DNA of 64,000 nt, from NCBI GenBank assembly GCA_001871475.1, contig MNVE01000009.1, positions 149,120 through 213,119 of the forward strand. The letters are read 5' to 3'. The notes under the pieces were generated by a model. That model made no database searches. It worked only from the letters and a program-made list of their open reading frames with translations, and had not been told where the DNA came from. Positions 56,755-64,000 of the stretch are shown here, one piece after another (position 1 is the stretch's first letter; every line of letters begins with the position of its first letter). The position numbers and the translations under genes are program-made. This DNA comes from Candidatus Micrarchaeota archaeon CG1_02_47_40. Its GTDB lineage: Archaea > Micrarchaeota > Micrarchaeia > Anstonellales > CG1-02-47-40.

Positions 56755-57509
56755 AAAAATTTTTGGGGCAGAATTTCCTGAAAAGTGCGAGCGTGCTTAG
56801 GTATGAGGCATCTTTAGTAAATGTTGAGGAAAAAAACGTGCTTGAGATTGGCGCGGGAGACGGAAGGCTTTCGGAAAAAATAATTGAGGGAAAGCCTGCG
56901 AAACTCGTGCTTGTGGAAAAAGACAGGGAGTTTGCAAAAATGCTAAAGGAGAGGTTTGCGGGCGAAAAGTGTGTTGAAGTGAGAGGGGAGGATGTGCTGG
57001 AAACGGATTTGAAGGGAATTGATGCCGTTTTCGGAAATATTCCCTATTATTTGAGCTCCCCCATTCTTTTCCTGCTTGCAAAATCACAAGTAAAAGAATG
57101 CGTGCTGTGCGTGCAGAAGGAGTTTGCACAAAGGCTTGTTGCAAAGGCGGGAAGCGCCGAGTATGGGAGGCTTTCCGTTTCCTCGGGCGCGTATTTTGAC
57201 ATTGCACTCAAGCGGGTTGTCCCTGCAGGACTTTTTTTTCCAAAACCGAAAGTGGATTCTGCAATAGTGGCGCTCAAAAGAAAGGAAGGGGGAGAAATGG
57301 ATGTGTTTGAGGAAGAGTTTGTTATGAAAATATTTTCTCACAGGCGCCAGAAGCTCAAAAAGGCAATCCAGCATTCCTACGGGAAGAAGAATGCGGCGAA
57401 AAAAGAAGCAATAGATAAGAGTGAGTTTGCGGACAGGAAGGTTTATACGCTTTCGGAAGGAGAGATAAAACGGGCAGCAAGGGAGTTGCGGGGCATTTTA
57501 CATGGGTAG
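56751..57509 (+). CDS. ksgA: 16S rRNA dimethyladenosine transferase KsgA/Dim1
   Basis: This 252-residue enzyme dimethylates two adenines near the 3' end of 16S rRNA in late 30S assembly. It has QNFLKSASVLRYEASLV at the start, SAM motif I VLEIGAGDGRLSEKI, and catalytic motif IV FGNIPYYLSSPI. FFPKPKVDSAIVALKRK and the C-terminal helical domain FSHRRQKLKKAIQHSYG follow. Its usual neighbours L21e, RpoF and DUF655 lie 1.7 kb upstream. Its 3' end overlaps the next membrane-protein gene. Confidence 0.94.
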   Translation: MKKFLGQNFLKSASVLRYEASLVNVEEKNVLEIGAGDGRLSEKIIEGKPAKLVLVEKDREFAKMLKERFAGEKCVEVRGEDVLETDLKGIDAVFGNIPYYLSSPILFLLAKSQVKECVLCVQKEFAQRLVAKAGSAEYGRLSVSSGAYFDIALKRVVPAGLFFPKPKVDSAIVALKRKEGGEMDVFEEEFVMKIFSHRRQKLKKAIQHSYGKKNAAKKEAIDKSEFADRKVYTLSEGEIKRAARELRGILHG

Positions 57510-57837
57510 AAAGAAGGAGATGAAAAAGAGATTTCACCATAAGCACAAGCGGAAGCTGCGCCTGCGGCTTGGCGCGTTCGTGCTTTTTGTCGCCGGAATG
57601 CTGGCAGTGTTTGCAAAATTCGGGCAGGGAGATTTGTTTCTTGCTTCCTCTTTTTCAATAGCAGGAATTTTGGGCGGGTTCGTGGTTTGCGCGTATATCC
57701 ATGATGGGGCGAAACTTGCCGCAGCACTCGGGGTTGCGATGCTTGGATTGCCGCTTCTTTTGGAGAATGTGCAGTATTGGTATTTGTTCGCGCTGTTTGG
57801 TGTGGCTGCATTGTATTATATTGCAAAGCACGATTAA
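57502..57837 (+). CDS. Small membrane protein
   Basis: This 111-residue protein has a very basic start (MGRKKEMKKRFHHKHKRKLR) followed by three to four hydrophobic helices: LGAFVLFVAGMLAVFA, LASSFSIAGILGGFVVCAYI, AALGVAMLGLPLLL and YLFALFGVAALYYIA. It overlaps ksgA by eight bases, so it is translated from the same mRNA. Unknown function. Confidence 0.65.
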   Translation: MGRKKEMKKRFHHKHKRKLRLRLGAFVLFVAGMLAVFAKFGQGDLFLASSFSIAGILGGFVVCAYIHDGAKLAAALGVAMLGLPLLLENVQYWYLFALFGVAALYYIAKHD

Positions 57838-57845
57838 GAAGAATT

Positions 57846-58952
57846 CTATTTTTTCTTCCTGAGAAGGCTGTTTATCTCCCTTGATTTTTCCTCAAACTCA
57901 AGTCGCATGCGTTCTATTGAGCGCTTCTGCCGCTCTCCTTCCCCGGAATGTGAAGATGGGCGGACATCCGGTTGCTCCGGCTGTTCCGTTTCCACTTGCG
58001 TTTCCTTTGCACTTTCCTTCCCGGAAGAATGCAGCAGCTGCTGGAGTGCTTGGAGGTTTTGCATAACCCCTTTTTTCTTTGCGGGGTTGATTTTGAAATA
58101 TTCCTCAGTGTGTTGAAGGAGGGCGTGCCCGGACAGGTGCGCATCAGCTTCTGATTCGTTGTTTTTTGCCGCCTTTATTCGCGCAATCTCGCGCATCAGC
58201 TTGCGGCCGTATTCGTCTTCTAGCTCTTTTTTGCGCATCTCCAGCTCCTGCGACATTCTTTGCGATTCCTTTTTCCTCTCTGCCTCCTGCACTTGGGAAA
58301 TGTTTTGCGCCTTCTTCTCCGCCTCGGCGTTCTTTGCCCCATCAATCTCTTCAAGCCGGAGTTTGAGCCTTTCTATCTCATCCTCCGCCTGCGCAAGTTT
58401 CATCTCCTTTCGCGCCAGTATGACATCTCCGACTATTTCAGTGGGGGAGGAATCGGTTTCTTCGCGGGGCTTTGAAAGGGGGGCGGGGGGTTGGAATGGA
58501 ATGGCTGTTTTTTCAGTTTTTGAGGATTGTTTGCTCGCAGAAACAAGGGACTCTTTTGCCGATTCAATCCGCTTTGAGAGGGCTTCCGGCTTTGGAAGGG
58601 ATGAGTATATCCTGTCTGACGGGACGGCGGAAAACGGCTCTTTAACCGGAGTGTGGAGTTTTTTCGGTAGGTTTGCGGAAATTGCAGATTGGAATTTTGA
58701 AATCTGGCTTTCAACTTCGTTGCTTGTTACGGAAGCGTTCTTTTTTCCGGATATGATTGATTCGAGCGTTGCGACCCTTGCCGCAACCTCCTCGTATGTT
58801 AATCTGTCGTAGGCGCGGGTTTTGCAGCTTTCAAACTGCTGGAAACTGCCGCTCTGCTTTGGCTGGCTGCCTTTTTTCGCCTTCCCCTCCATTTTTGCAA
58901 CTGATGAGGAAAGGGATTCGAAATCCTCAAGAGGGGTTGTTTTTGCAGGCAT
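57846..58952 (-). CDS. Coiled-coil protein, unknown
   Basis: This 368-residue protein is polar and helical, with a central coiled coil at about residues 180-270 (LAQAEDEIERLKLRLEEIDG, ERKKESQRMSQELEMRKKEL). It has a Ser/Lys-rich first half and a last helix IERMRLEFEEKSREINSLLR. There is no signal, membrane segment or catalytic motif. It is convergent with the ksgA operon and divergent from the flavin reductase gene. It resembles in style, not clearly in sequence, the 1016-residue coiled-coil protein at 21042. Confidence 0.7.
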   Translation of the reverse strand: MPAKTTPLEDFESLSSSVAKMEGKAKKGSQPKQSGSFQQFESCKTRAYDRLTYEEVAARVATLESIISGKKNASVTSNEVESQISKFQSAISANLPKKLHTPVKEPFSAVPSDRIYSSLPKPEALSKRIESAKESLVSASKQSSKTEKTAIPFQPPAPLSKPREETDSSPTEIVGDVILARKEMKLAQAEDEIERLKLRLEEIDGAKNAEAEKKAQNISQVQEAERKKESQRMSQELEMRKKELEDEYGRKLMREIARIKAAKNNESEADAHLSGHALLQHTEEYFKINPAKKKGVMQNLQALQQLLHSSGKESAKETQVETEQPEQPDVRPSSHSGEGERQKRSIERMRLEFEEKSREINSLLRKKK

Positions 58953-59006
58953 GGATAAGTGAAATCAACCGTAAATTAATAAGTTTGCGGTGCAAATGAT
59001 GTAATT

Positions 59007-59504
59007 ATGGCGGCAGCGTGCACGTATCCGAGGCAAGTGGTTCTTGTGACTTCTTCTTATAAGGGAAAGTGCAATGTTTGCACGACTGAATGTTATATGA
59101 GCATTGATTCCAAGCCGCCTTTTGTTTCAATTGCACTGCCTGCAAAATCGTTCACGCTTGAAATAATCACACGCTCCGGAGAATTCGTTGTGGCTGCTGT
59201 CGGCGAGAACCTTACTGAAGCGACAAGGCTTGCAAAGAGCGTTTCAGGGAAGATTGTTGACAAATTTTCAGAGGGAAAAATAGAAACCGTGCCCGCCTCC
59301 CTTGTTGCCGCCCCTCTTGTGCGGGATGCGGTTGCGAACATAGAGTGCCGGGTCATAAGCATCTTAAACTGCGGCAACTGGGCGCTTGTAACCGGGGAAA
59401 ATCTGAAAACGGATGCAAATGAAAAAATGAATGGGATGCCGCTTCTTTTTTGTGATGCGGAAGGAAAATTTTTTACGGTTGGGAAAAAGGAGGGTGCGGA
59501 GTAA
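59007..59504 (+). CDS. Flavin reductase/flavoredoxin-like FMN-binding protein
   Basis: This 165-residue split-barrel flavin-binding domain has YPRQVVLVTSSYKGKCNVCT, then PPFVSIALPAKSFTLEIITR, EFVVAAVGENL and a late RVISILNCGNWALVTGE. These are the family blocks of the flavin reductase/flavoredoxin group. It may reduce or carry FMN for electron transfer; the partner is unknown. The next gene starts on its last base, so they form a two-gene unit. Confidence 0.85.
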   Translation: MAAACTYPRQVVLVTSSYKGKCNVCTTECYMSIDSKPPFVSIALPAKSFTLEIITRSGEFVVAAVGENLTEATRLAKSVSGKIVDKFSEGKIETVPASLVAAPLVRDAVANIECRVISILNCGNWALVTGENLKTDANEKMNGMPLLFCDAEGKFFTVGKKEGAE

Positions 59505-60568
59505 TGGAAAAATTTGATTGCTTCCGCGGGCTTTATGCGTCAAAGGTAAAGAAAGAGGCGAAATTCCGCCAGCAGGACGAGGAGTGGATAGGAAAGGCGA
59601 TTGGCGCAAGCGGGCTTTTGGTATATCGCGCGGTTGAGGAGAGAAGACGGCTTGACGAACTTGAGCAGGACCTGTTTCTGCCGGAAGAGGAGTTTTACCC
59701 CGTGGTTTCCAAACTGCAGGAAAAGGGAGTATTTAAGATAACCGATGAGCAGGGAGCGGAAAGGAAAATTGAAGGAGGGGCAATTTCGGTGGAAAGTTTG
59801 AAGTATGGGAAAGCGGGATTGGACGCCGCCATCTGTTCAGACGGAATTGAGAATGTTGATGAGACAAGAAAGAGGGTTTTTGGGATATGGGGGGAGGAGG
59901 GAGTAAAGATTTATAGTGCAATTGACGGGGAGATGAGTGTTGCGGAGATTGCGCGCAAGGCAGGCGTGAGCGAGGCAGAGGCGATGCGTTTTGTTGATTG
60001 TATGGAAAAGGAAGGGGTTGTCGGCTTTGAAAGAGAGAGAAAACACCCTGATAGGATTGTGCCACGAAAATATTTGTACGCAATTGAAATGCCCGTTATC
60101 TGGGCAAGAGGGAAGGGCGGAGTGTTTGGGTATCCGCTTGTGTTTTTTGGGGTTGCGCGGTTTGGCGTATTGGCATGGCACTTGTTTCGTGAGCTTACCT
60201 CTGAAGGGCGAGACAGCGCTGCAATTGCCGCAAAGAGAAGTGTGTCAATTGAAAAAGTTGAAGAGATTTTGGATTTTTTCGCCGCGAAGGGGATTGCAGA
60301 TGTTGAGAGGGTGAATGCAAAGAAGGCAGTAAAATTGTTTGGCGGGAAGGCGGCAGGAGTGTATATGCGATTCGGAAGGGAGGGAATTTTGGTTCACCGC
60401 CTTGTGGAGATGGGAAAGACAACTGGAGAAGTAATTAAGGAAAGCGGGCTTGCGCCGGCACGGGCTGCGGAAATAATCGCATTCATAAATAAGGTGTATG
60501 GGGCGGTGGGAAAGGAGGGAATGGAAAAATACGATAAGTTTGGCTTGGAACTTGAGGAGAGGGGTTGA
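59504..60568 (+). CDS. Protein with multiple winged-helix-like domains
   Basis: This 354-residue protein appears to contain several winged-helix units: YRAVEERRRLDELEQDLFLP, VAEIARKAGVSEAEAMRFVD near residue 150, AIAAKRSVSIEKVEEILDFF near 245 and TTGEVIKESGLAPARAAEII near 310. Repeated HTH units of this kind occur in DNA-binding or protein-scaffold factors. No catalytic site is seen. It shares its start with the end of the flavin reductase gene. The final codons form the first unit of a 25-bp tandem repeat. Function unknown. Confidence 0.7.
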   Translation: MEKFDCFRGLYASKVKKEAKFRQQDEEWIGKAIGASGLLVYRAVEERRRLDELEQDLFLPEEEFYPVVSKLQEKGVFKITDEQGAERKIEGGAISVESLKYGKAGLDAAICSDGIENVDETRKRVFGIWGEEGVKIYSAIDGEMSVAEIARKAGVSEAEAMRFVDCMEKEGVVGFERERKHPDRIVPRKYLYAIEMPVIWARGKGGVFGYPLVFFGVARFGVLAWHLFRELTSEGRDSAAIAAKRSVSIEKVEEILDFFAAKGIADVERVNAKKAVKLFGGKAAGVYMRFGREGILVHRLVEMGKTTGEVIKESGLAPARAAEIIAFINKVYGAVGKEGMEKYDKFGLELEERG

Positions 60569-60670
60569 ATTGGAGCTTGAAGGGTGAAGTTAGGCTGGAG
60601 ATTGAAGAATGGAGTTAAGATGGAACTTGAAGAGTGGGGTTGTGCCGGAGCTTGAAGAACGGAGTTATTG
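60546..60670 (+). repeat. Five 25-bp tandem repeats across a stop codon
   Basis: TGGAACTTGAGGAGAGGGGT-type units start at 60546, 60571, 60596, 60621 and 60646, each exactly 25 bases with a few substitutions. The first includes the last codons and the TGA of the winged-helix gene; the rest are non-coding and fill the gap to the DRG gene. Confidence 0.85.
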
Positions 60671-60678
60671 TGCCTTGT

Positions 60679-61770
60679 TTAGGCGTTCGCAAACTGCAGC
60701 GTAAGTACATCCCCATCTGCCAGTATGTGCTCTCCCCCTAATTTCTGCCCTGGGAATCTTGCGGATTTGCCCCAGACTTGCGCGCCTTTTAGAATCTGCT
60801 CCTTTCGTATTCCAAGGCGCTTTGCAACGTCGGATATTGTTGAGTTTGAAAGCATCATGAGCGGCCTTTTCATGTCTGCCTCTCCCCCTTTTGGCTTTGT
60901 GTATATGCGTATCAGGTTGAGCTTTTTGTATATCTGCTCTTTCAATTCCTCAATGTTCTCTTTTTTATCTGCGGAAACCGGAACGAAGGGAAAGCGCAAG
61001 CTTTTGAGGTAATCGCGGCTCACTAAATCCGTTTTATTAAGCACGGTTATGCTTGGGATGTATTTCCTGTTTTTTACGAGTGCGTCAATAAGCTGGTCTG
61101 CGTCTATGTCTTCGCGCAGCACCACGCTTGCGTTGTGTATTCCATATTCATTGAGTATGCCCATTATGATGCGCTCATCCAGTTTGGTGCGGGAAACCGT
61201 GGAGTTTATCTCAACCCCTCCCCTTGCGCGCTTACCTATTGAAATGTTCGGGGGTTTTCGGTCAAGGCGGATTCCGATTGCCTCCAATTCAGTCATTATG
61301 GGAGTTGGGTCAGGGCGGAAAACATCCAAAAGTATGAGCACCAAATCCGCATTCCTTGCAACGGAGAGCACTTCCCTTCCTTTTCCCCTTCCTTCATGCG
61401 CGCCTTCCAGAATGCCGGGAAGGTCAAGAAGCTGAATCTGCGCCCCGTTGTATTCCATTATTCCGGGGATGCATGTAAGGGTAGTGAATTGGTAGGCGGC
61501 GATTTTGCTTTCCGCATTTGTAAGCGCATTGAGAAGGGTTGATTTTCCGACTGAAGGCCAGCCGATGAATACTACCGTGGCATCGCCTGATTTTTTGGCT
61601 GCAAACCCTCCGCCCCCTCCTCCGCCTCCGGAAGAAGTGCGCTCAAACTGCTCTCTCTTTAATTTTGCTATTTTTGCTTTTAGTAATCCAAGATGGTATT
61701 CGGTAGCCTTGTTCTTTTGGGTTCTGTGGATTTCGTCGTCTATTTCCTTTATTTTATCTGCGATTCCCAT
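60679..61770 (-). CDS. DRG/Rbg-family GTPase
   Basis: This 363-residue Obg-like GTPase is of the DRG class, universal in archaea and eukaryotes and tied to translation. The N-terminal coiled coil and Gly-rich linker (SSGGGGGGGGFAAKKSGDA) precede the P-loop IGWPSVGKSTLL. Then come TTLTCIPGIMEYNGAQ (G2), LLDLPGILEGAHEGRGKG (G3) and TVLNKTDLV (G4). The C-terminal TGS domain begins near residue 285 (IRIYTKPKGGEADM). Length and order are standard. Confidence 0.94.
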   Translation of the reverse strand: MGIADKIKEIDDEIHRTQKNKATEYHLGLLKAKIAKLKREQFERTSSGGGGGGGGFAAKKSGDATVVFIGWPSVGKSTLLNALTNAESKIAAYQFTTLTCIPGIMEYNGAQIQLLDLPGILEGAHEGRGKGREVLSVARNADLVLILLDVFRPDPTPIMTELEAIGIRLDRKPPNISIGKRARGGVEINSTVSRTKLDERIIMGILNEYGIHNASVVLREDIDADQLIDALVKNRKYIPSITVLNKTDLVSRDYLKSLRFPFVPVSADKKENIEELKEQIYKKLNLIRIYTKPKGGEADMKRPLMMLSNSTISDVAKRLGIRKEQILKGAQVWGKSARFPGQKLGGEHILADGDVLTLQFANA

Positions 61771-61814
61771 AACATCAGTAGGATTATAATGCAGAGGATG
61801 GCTATTAAACGGTT

Positions 61815-62201
61815 ATGAAAGTTGAGAAAGCCCCTGACGTGCAGGCGGATGTTGAAGAGATTGTTTCCATTCTGCAGCCGGGGCACATAAACCAGTTCAG
61901 GCTCATCTGCATGAGGAGCTTCGGAGCGAAAGCGAATGCTTATGCGCGCATTTGGAGCATGCCAAAAATCTGGCAGGCGGCTCTTGACATAAGCACTTTT
62001 TACGTGATTGAGGTGTTGAGCGAGAATTTTGACAAATTGAGCCAAGAGGAGAAGACGAGAACGCTGATTCATGAATTGATGCATATACCTAAAACATTTT
62101 CAGGGGCGCTGCTTCCGCATAAATATAGAGGCGGGAGGATTGGAAGGAGAGAGGTTGAGGAGATTTATAGGGAGTATTTGAAGAGGAAGAGAGTAGATTA
62201 G
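61815..62201 (+). CDS. Putative zinc metallopeptidase (HExxH)
   Basis: In this 128-residue protein TLIHELMHIPKTFSG near residue 83 carries the HExxH zinc motif of the small 'putative metallopeptidase' family, which is common in archaea and phages. YARIWSMPKIWQAALDISTF and VLSENFDKLSQEEKTRTLIH fit that family. A downstream His in LPHKYRGGRIGRRE may be the third ligand. Substrate unknown. Its end overlaps the convergent Cys-rich pilin gene by four bases. Confidence 0.8.
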   Translation: MKVEKAPDVQADVEEIVSILQPGHINQFRLICMRSFGAKANAYARIWSMPKIWQAALDISTFYVIEVLSENFDKLSQEEKTRTLIHELMHIPKTFSGALLPHKYRGGRIGRREVEEIYREYLKRKRVD

Positions 62202-62725
62202 ACGCCGCCACATGGATAGGCATATGTCCCGCAAGAAAGTGACTGTGAACAGCACCACGCATTTGGGGCACTGCCGCAACATTTTTGACCTGATGTGCAA
62301 CATGCAGCCGTACCGCCGTAGTGGCAGCAGGTAGTTGCGCAGTAGATTTGTGGATTTGCTGCAGGGCAGTTTGATGTCTGTCCGCCTCCTCCCCCGCTTC
62401 CCTGGCAGGCAGTAGTCCAAGTTCCTCCATACATTGTCTGCATTACGAAAGGACCTAGCACAGAAATGAGTATTCCAATCAGCGCACCCATAAGCAGTGA
62501 GGTTGCCCAGACGTTTGCCCTTGCGCGGGTTTCTGCACCCATCAACTGCCCGCCCGCATAAATGGCGCCGCCTGCCACTATCACGAGCATTGAGAGAATT
62601 GGAAGGAGAGTTACAAAAAAATCGCACAAGGAAGCGAGGGCGGCGCTTATGTTTGACATCTGTGCGAAGGAAATTGAGATAAGGAGCAGGAAGATGGAAA
62701 ATGCCATTGCTTGTTTGCCCTTCAT
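62198..62725 (-). CDS. VirB2-like pilin E with Cys-rich C-terminal domain
   Basis: In this 175-residue protein the first ~110 match the tandem pilins: signal MAFSIFLLLISISFAQ, LCDFFVTLLPILSMLVIVAG, loop ETRARANVW, then ALIGILISVLGPFV. A Gly-rich hinge (GSGGGGG) leads to ~55 residues with 12 more cysteines in CC pairs (TCCHYGG, ACCTSGQKCCGS, WCCSQSLSC), resembling granulin-like knots. GTGAG precedes the ATG at 62725. It begins 4 bases after pheT stops, an odd partner. It may be a decorated minor or tip pilin. Confidence 0.72.
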   Translation of the reverse strand: MKGKQAMAFSIFLLLISISFAQMSNISAALASLCDFFVTLLPILSMLVIVAGGAIYAGGQLMGAETRARANVWATSLLMGALIGILISVLGPFVMQTMYGGTWTTACQGSGGGGGQTSNCPAANPQIYCATTCCHYGGTAACCTSGQKCCGSAPNAWCCSQSLSCGTYAYPCGGV

Positions 62726-62729
62726 AATC

Positions 62730-64000
62730 TCACATCTTTGCATCTATTTCAAATAAAGCTACTGGCTGTTCAAGGGAGAAGTTTTCAAGCACTTGCGGGT
62801 GTATCTCGCCTATAACCCCTATGTGCTTCCCATCTATATTCACCACGGCGCACCTTCCCTTTATGAAGGAGGGATTTGCCTCGCGCTCAAGAGAGCAGAT
62901 TTTCCCAGTTTCTTTCATGAGCATTTCAAGCACGGATTTTATTTTTGAGAAGGAGGCGTCGGGGGAGTATATTGCCGCGCATAATTTTTCCTTTTCTTGC
63001 GGAAGGGAAACCGCGCCTATTTCGTAAATTTTCTGCGGCAGCTTCTCATTTCTGCTTTCGGAAAAGATGCGCAGAATGGAGGGCGTGAGGGAGGTGCGGA
63101 ATTGAGTGAAATCTTCAGTAAGGGGATTTTTTATTTTCACTCCGGCAGGGAGGATGTTTGCACGTTTTTGCTCCTCTTCGTTTGTCAGAAGCCAGCCGCT
63201 CGCCTCAAGAAAACCGCTGCCAACAAGAATTTCGTGCGCCGGATGGGAGGGAGTTGAATCGCCGATGGTTGGAAGGTTCGGAAGAGATGGAATGATGTTG
63301 CCGTAGCCGTATGCTATTGCCGCATCCTCGTATAAATCTACTTCGTGCATTATGTCCGCGCGGTAAGGAGGGATGAGAACGGAGGAAGGGCTTTCAACTT
63401 CAAAACCCATTTTTTCAAGGCAGGTTTTTGCTTGTGAATCGGAGAGGGCTATGCCAAGCAGTTTTTCGCATTTCTTTTTGCTGAATTTCATTTTTTTGAG
63501 GGAGAGGTCGGGGTATTCCGTTCCGCCAATGCGCATTCCTCTTATTTTTGCCTCCCTGTCCGAAAGCATGCAGCAGAGGATGTTCAGCGTGATTTCAACC
63601 GCTTCCTTTGAGGTGCCGGTAACATCTATGAGGAGATTGGAAGTGTCTTCGGTCACCCTTGTAAGCTCGCCATTTATTATTGGCGGAAATGAGAGCACGT
63701 TATTGTTTTTGTCAGATATTATGGGGCATTTGCCTTTCACCAAGTGTGCGTAGTCTATTCCTTTTGGATGGGAACGGAGGATTTCACTGCACGTCATTTG
63801 CACCTGCATGTCTAAAGGAACGAAGGAAATTTCTTCTGGTGAGTAGGCAGAGTATTTGAAAGGCAACGCAACAACATCCGCATTGTGTATTCCTATTGCT
63901 ACTTTTTTTCTTTTTCTTCCTAATGTGTCATGGAGTTTTTCCTGTATCTGCATTATGGATTTTATTGAATAATCGTCAAGAGTGATGCCATCGGCGCGCG
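62730..64000 (-). CDS. pheT: Phenylalanyl-tRNA synthetase beta subunit, partial
   Basis: The frame stays open to the window edge (DGITLDDYSIKSIMQIQEKL continues upstream of the ORF-track Met), so roughly the first 100 residues are missing. Visible are IGIHNADVVALPFKY of the B3/4 region and the B5 DNA-binding-like domain, SKKKCEKLLGIALSDSQAKT then IPPYRADIMHEVDLYEDAAI. The catalytic-core-like domain ends FSLEQPVALFEIDAKM. It forms the alpha2-beta2 enzyme with PheS, not seen here. Directly followed by the Cys-rich pilin gene. Confidence 0.93.
   Translation of the reverse strand, partial: RADGITLDDYSIKSIMQIQEKLHDTLGRKRKKVAIGIHNADVVALPFKYSAYSPEEISFVPLDMQVQMTCSEILRSHPKGIDYAHLVKGKCPIISDKNNNVLSFPPIINGELTRVTEDTSNLLIDVTGTSKEAVEITLNILCCMLSDREAKIRGMRIGGTEYPDLSLKKMKFSKKKCEKLLGIALSDSQAKTCLEKMGFEVESPSSVLIPPYRADIMHEVDLYEDAAIAYGYGNIIPSLPNLPTIGDSTPSHPAHEILVGSGFLEASGWLLTNEEEQKRANILPAGVKIKNPLTEDFTQFRTSLTPSILRIFSESRNEKLPQKIYEIGAVSLPQEKEKLCAAIYSPDASFSKIKSVLEMLMKETGKICSLEREANPSFIKGRCAVVNIDGKHIGVIGEIHPQVLENFSLEQPVALFEIDAKM

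Overview
This window is archaeal chromosome. The information-processing genes are diagnostic: TBP, RadA, an RPA-like OB-fold protein, RFC large subunit, SRP54 and FtsY, Pus10, RNase P Rpp21, ribosomal proteins S19e, L39e, L31e, L18a and L21e, eIF6, prefoldin alpha, RpoF, a DRG-type GTPase, type II methionine aminopeptidase and intron-containing tRNAs. Many genes have a TATA box 23-30 nt before the start codon, as expected for leaderless transcripts. Others have a GGTG or GGTGG Shine-Dalgarno. Compact gene order, many small secreted proteins, several VirB2-like two-helix proteins and long Lys/Glu-rich tails suggest a DPANN lineage (Diapherotrites or Micrarchaeota-like). That placement is inference; a 16S or marker-gene tree would settle it.

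Layout. 1-5.4 kb: the end of a prepilin peptidase gene, pus10, a triple-repeat DNA-binding protein, a broken hicB, srp54, a tRNA-Ile(UAU) with two introns, and rnp4. 5.5-11.4 kb: a HAD phosphatase fusion, then B12-dependent ribonucleotide reductase behind two NrdR-box-like palindromes, overlapping a hydrogenase maturation protease. 11.4-14.3 kb: a reverse-strand operon for a minimal cytosolic [NiFe] hydrogenase. 14.3-21 kb: a replication and recombination neighbourhood (radA, RPA, a wHTH regulator divergent from rfcL) and a Fic protein. 21-26.2 kb: a 1016-residue coiled-coil protein and an AT-rich restriction-modification pair. 26.3-31.2 kb: a conserved translation and secretion operon from S19e to FtsY. 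31.3-39.4 kb: cysS, two exported proteins, PRPP synthetase, a RecJ-like nuclease and small proteins. 39.4-51.3 kb: a cell-surface locus with a secretion ATPase, two GT-C glycosyltransferases, one GT2, four tandem VirB2-like pilins and a 1390-residue surface protein. 51.3-64 kb: map/HAD/tbp, the L21e-RpoF-DUF655-KsgA cluster interrupted by a protease pair and a tRNA-Arg with a long intron, then a flavin reductase, DRG, a metallopeptidase, a fifth Cys-rich pilin and pheT.

The most distinctive parts are the pilin family with its glycosyltransferases, the doubly interrupted tRNA-Ile, the repeat-bearing tRNA-Arg intron, NrdR-type sites on an archaeal RNR promoter, a His-rich methionine aminopeptidase, and eroded tandem duplications at the 3' ends of genes.
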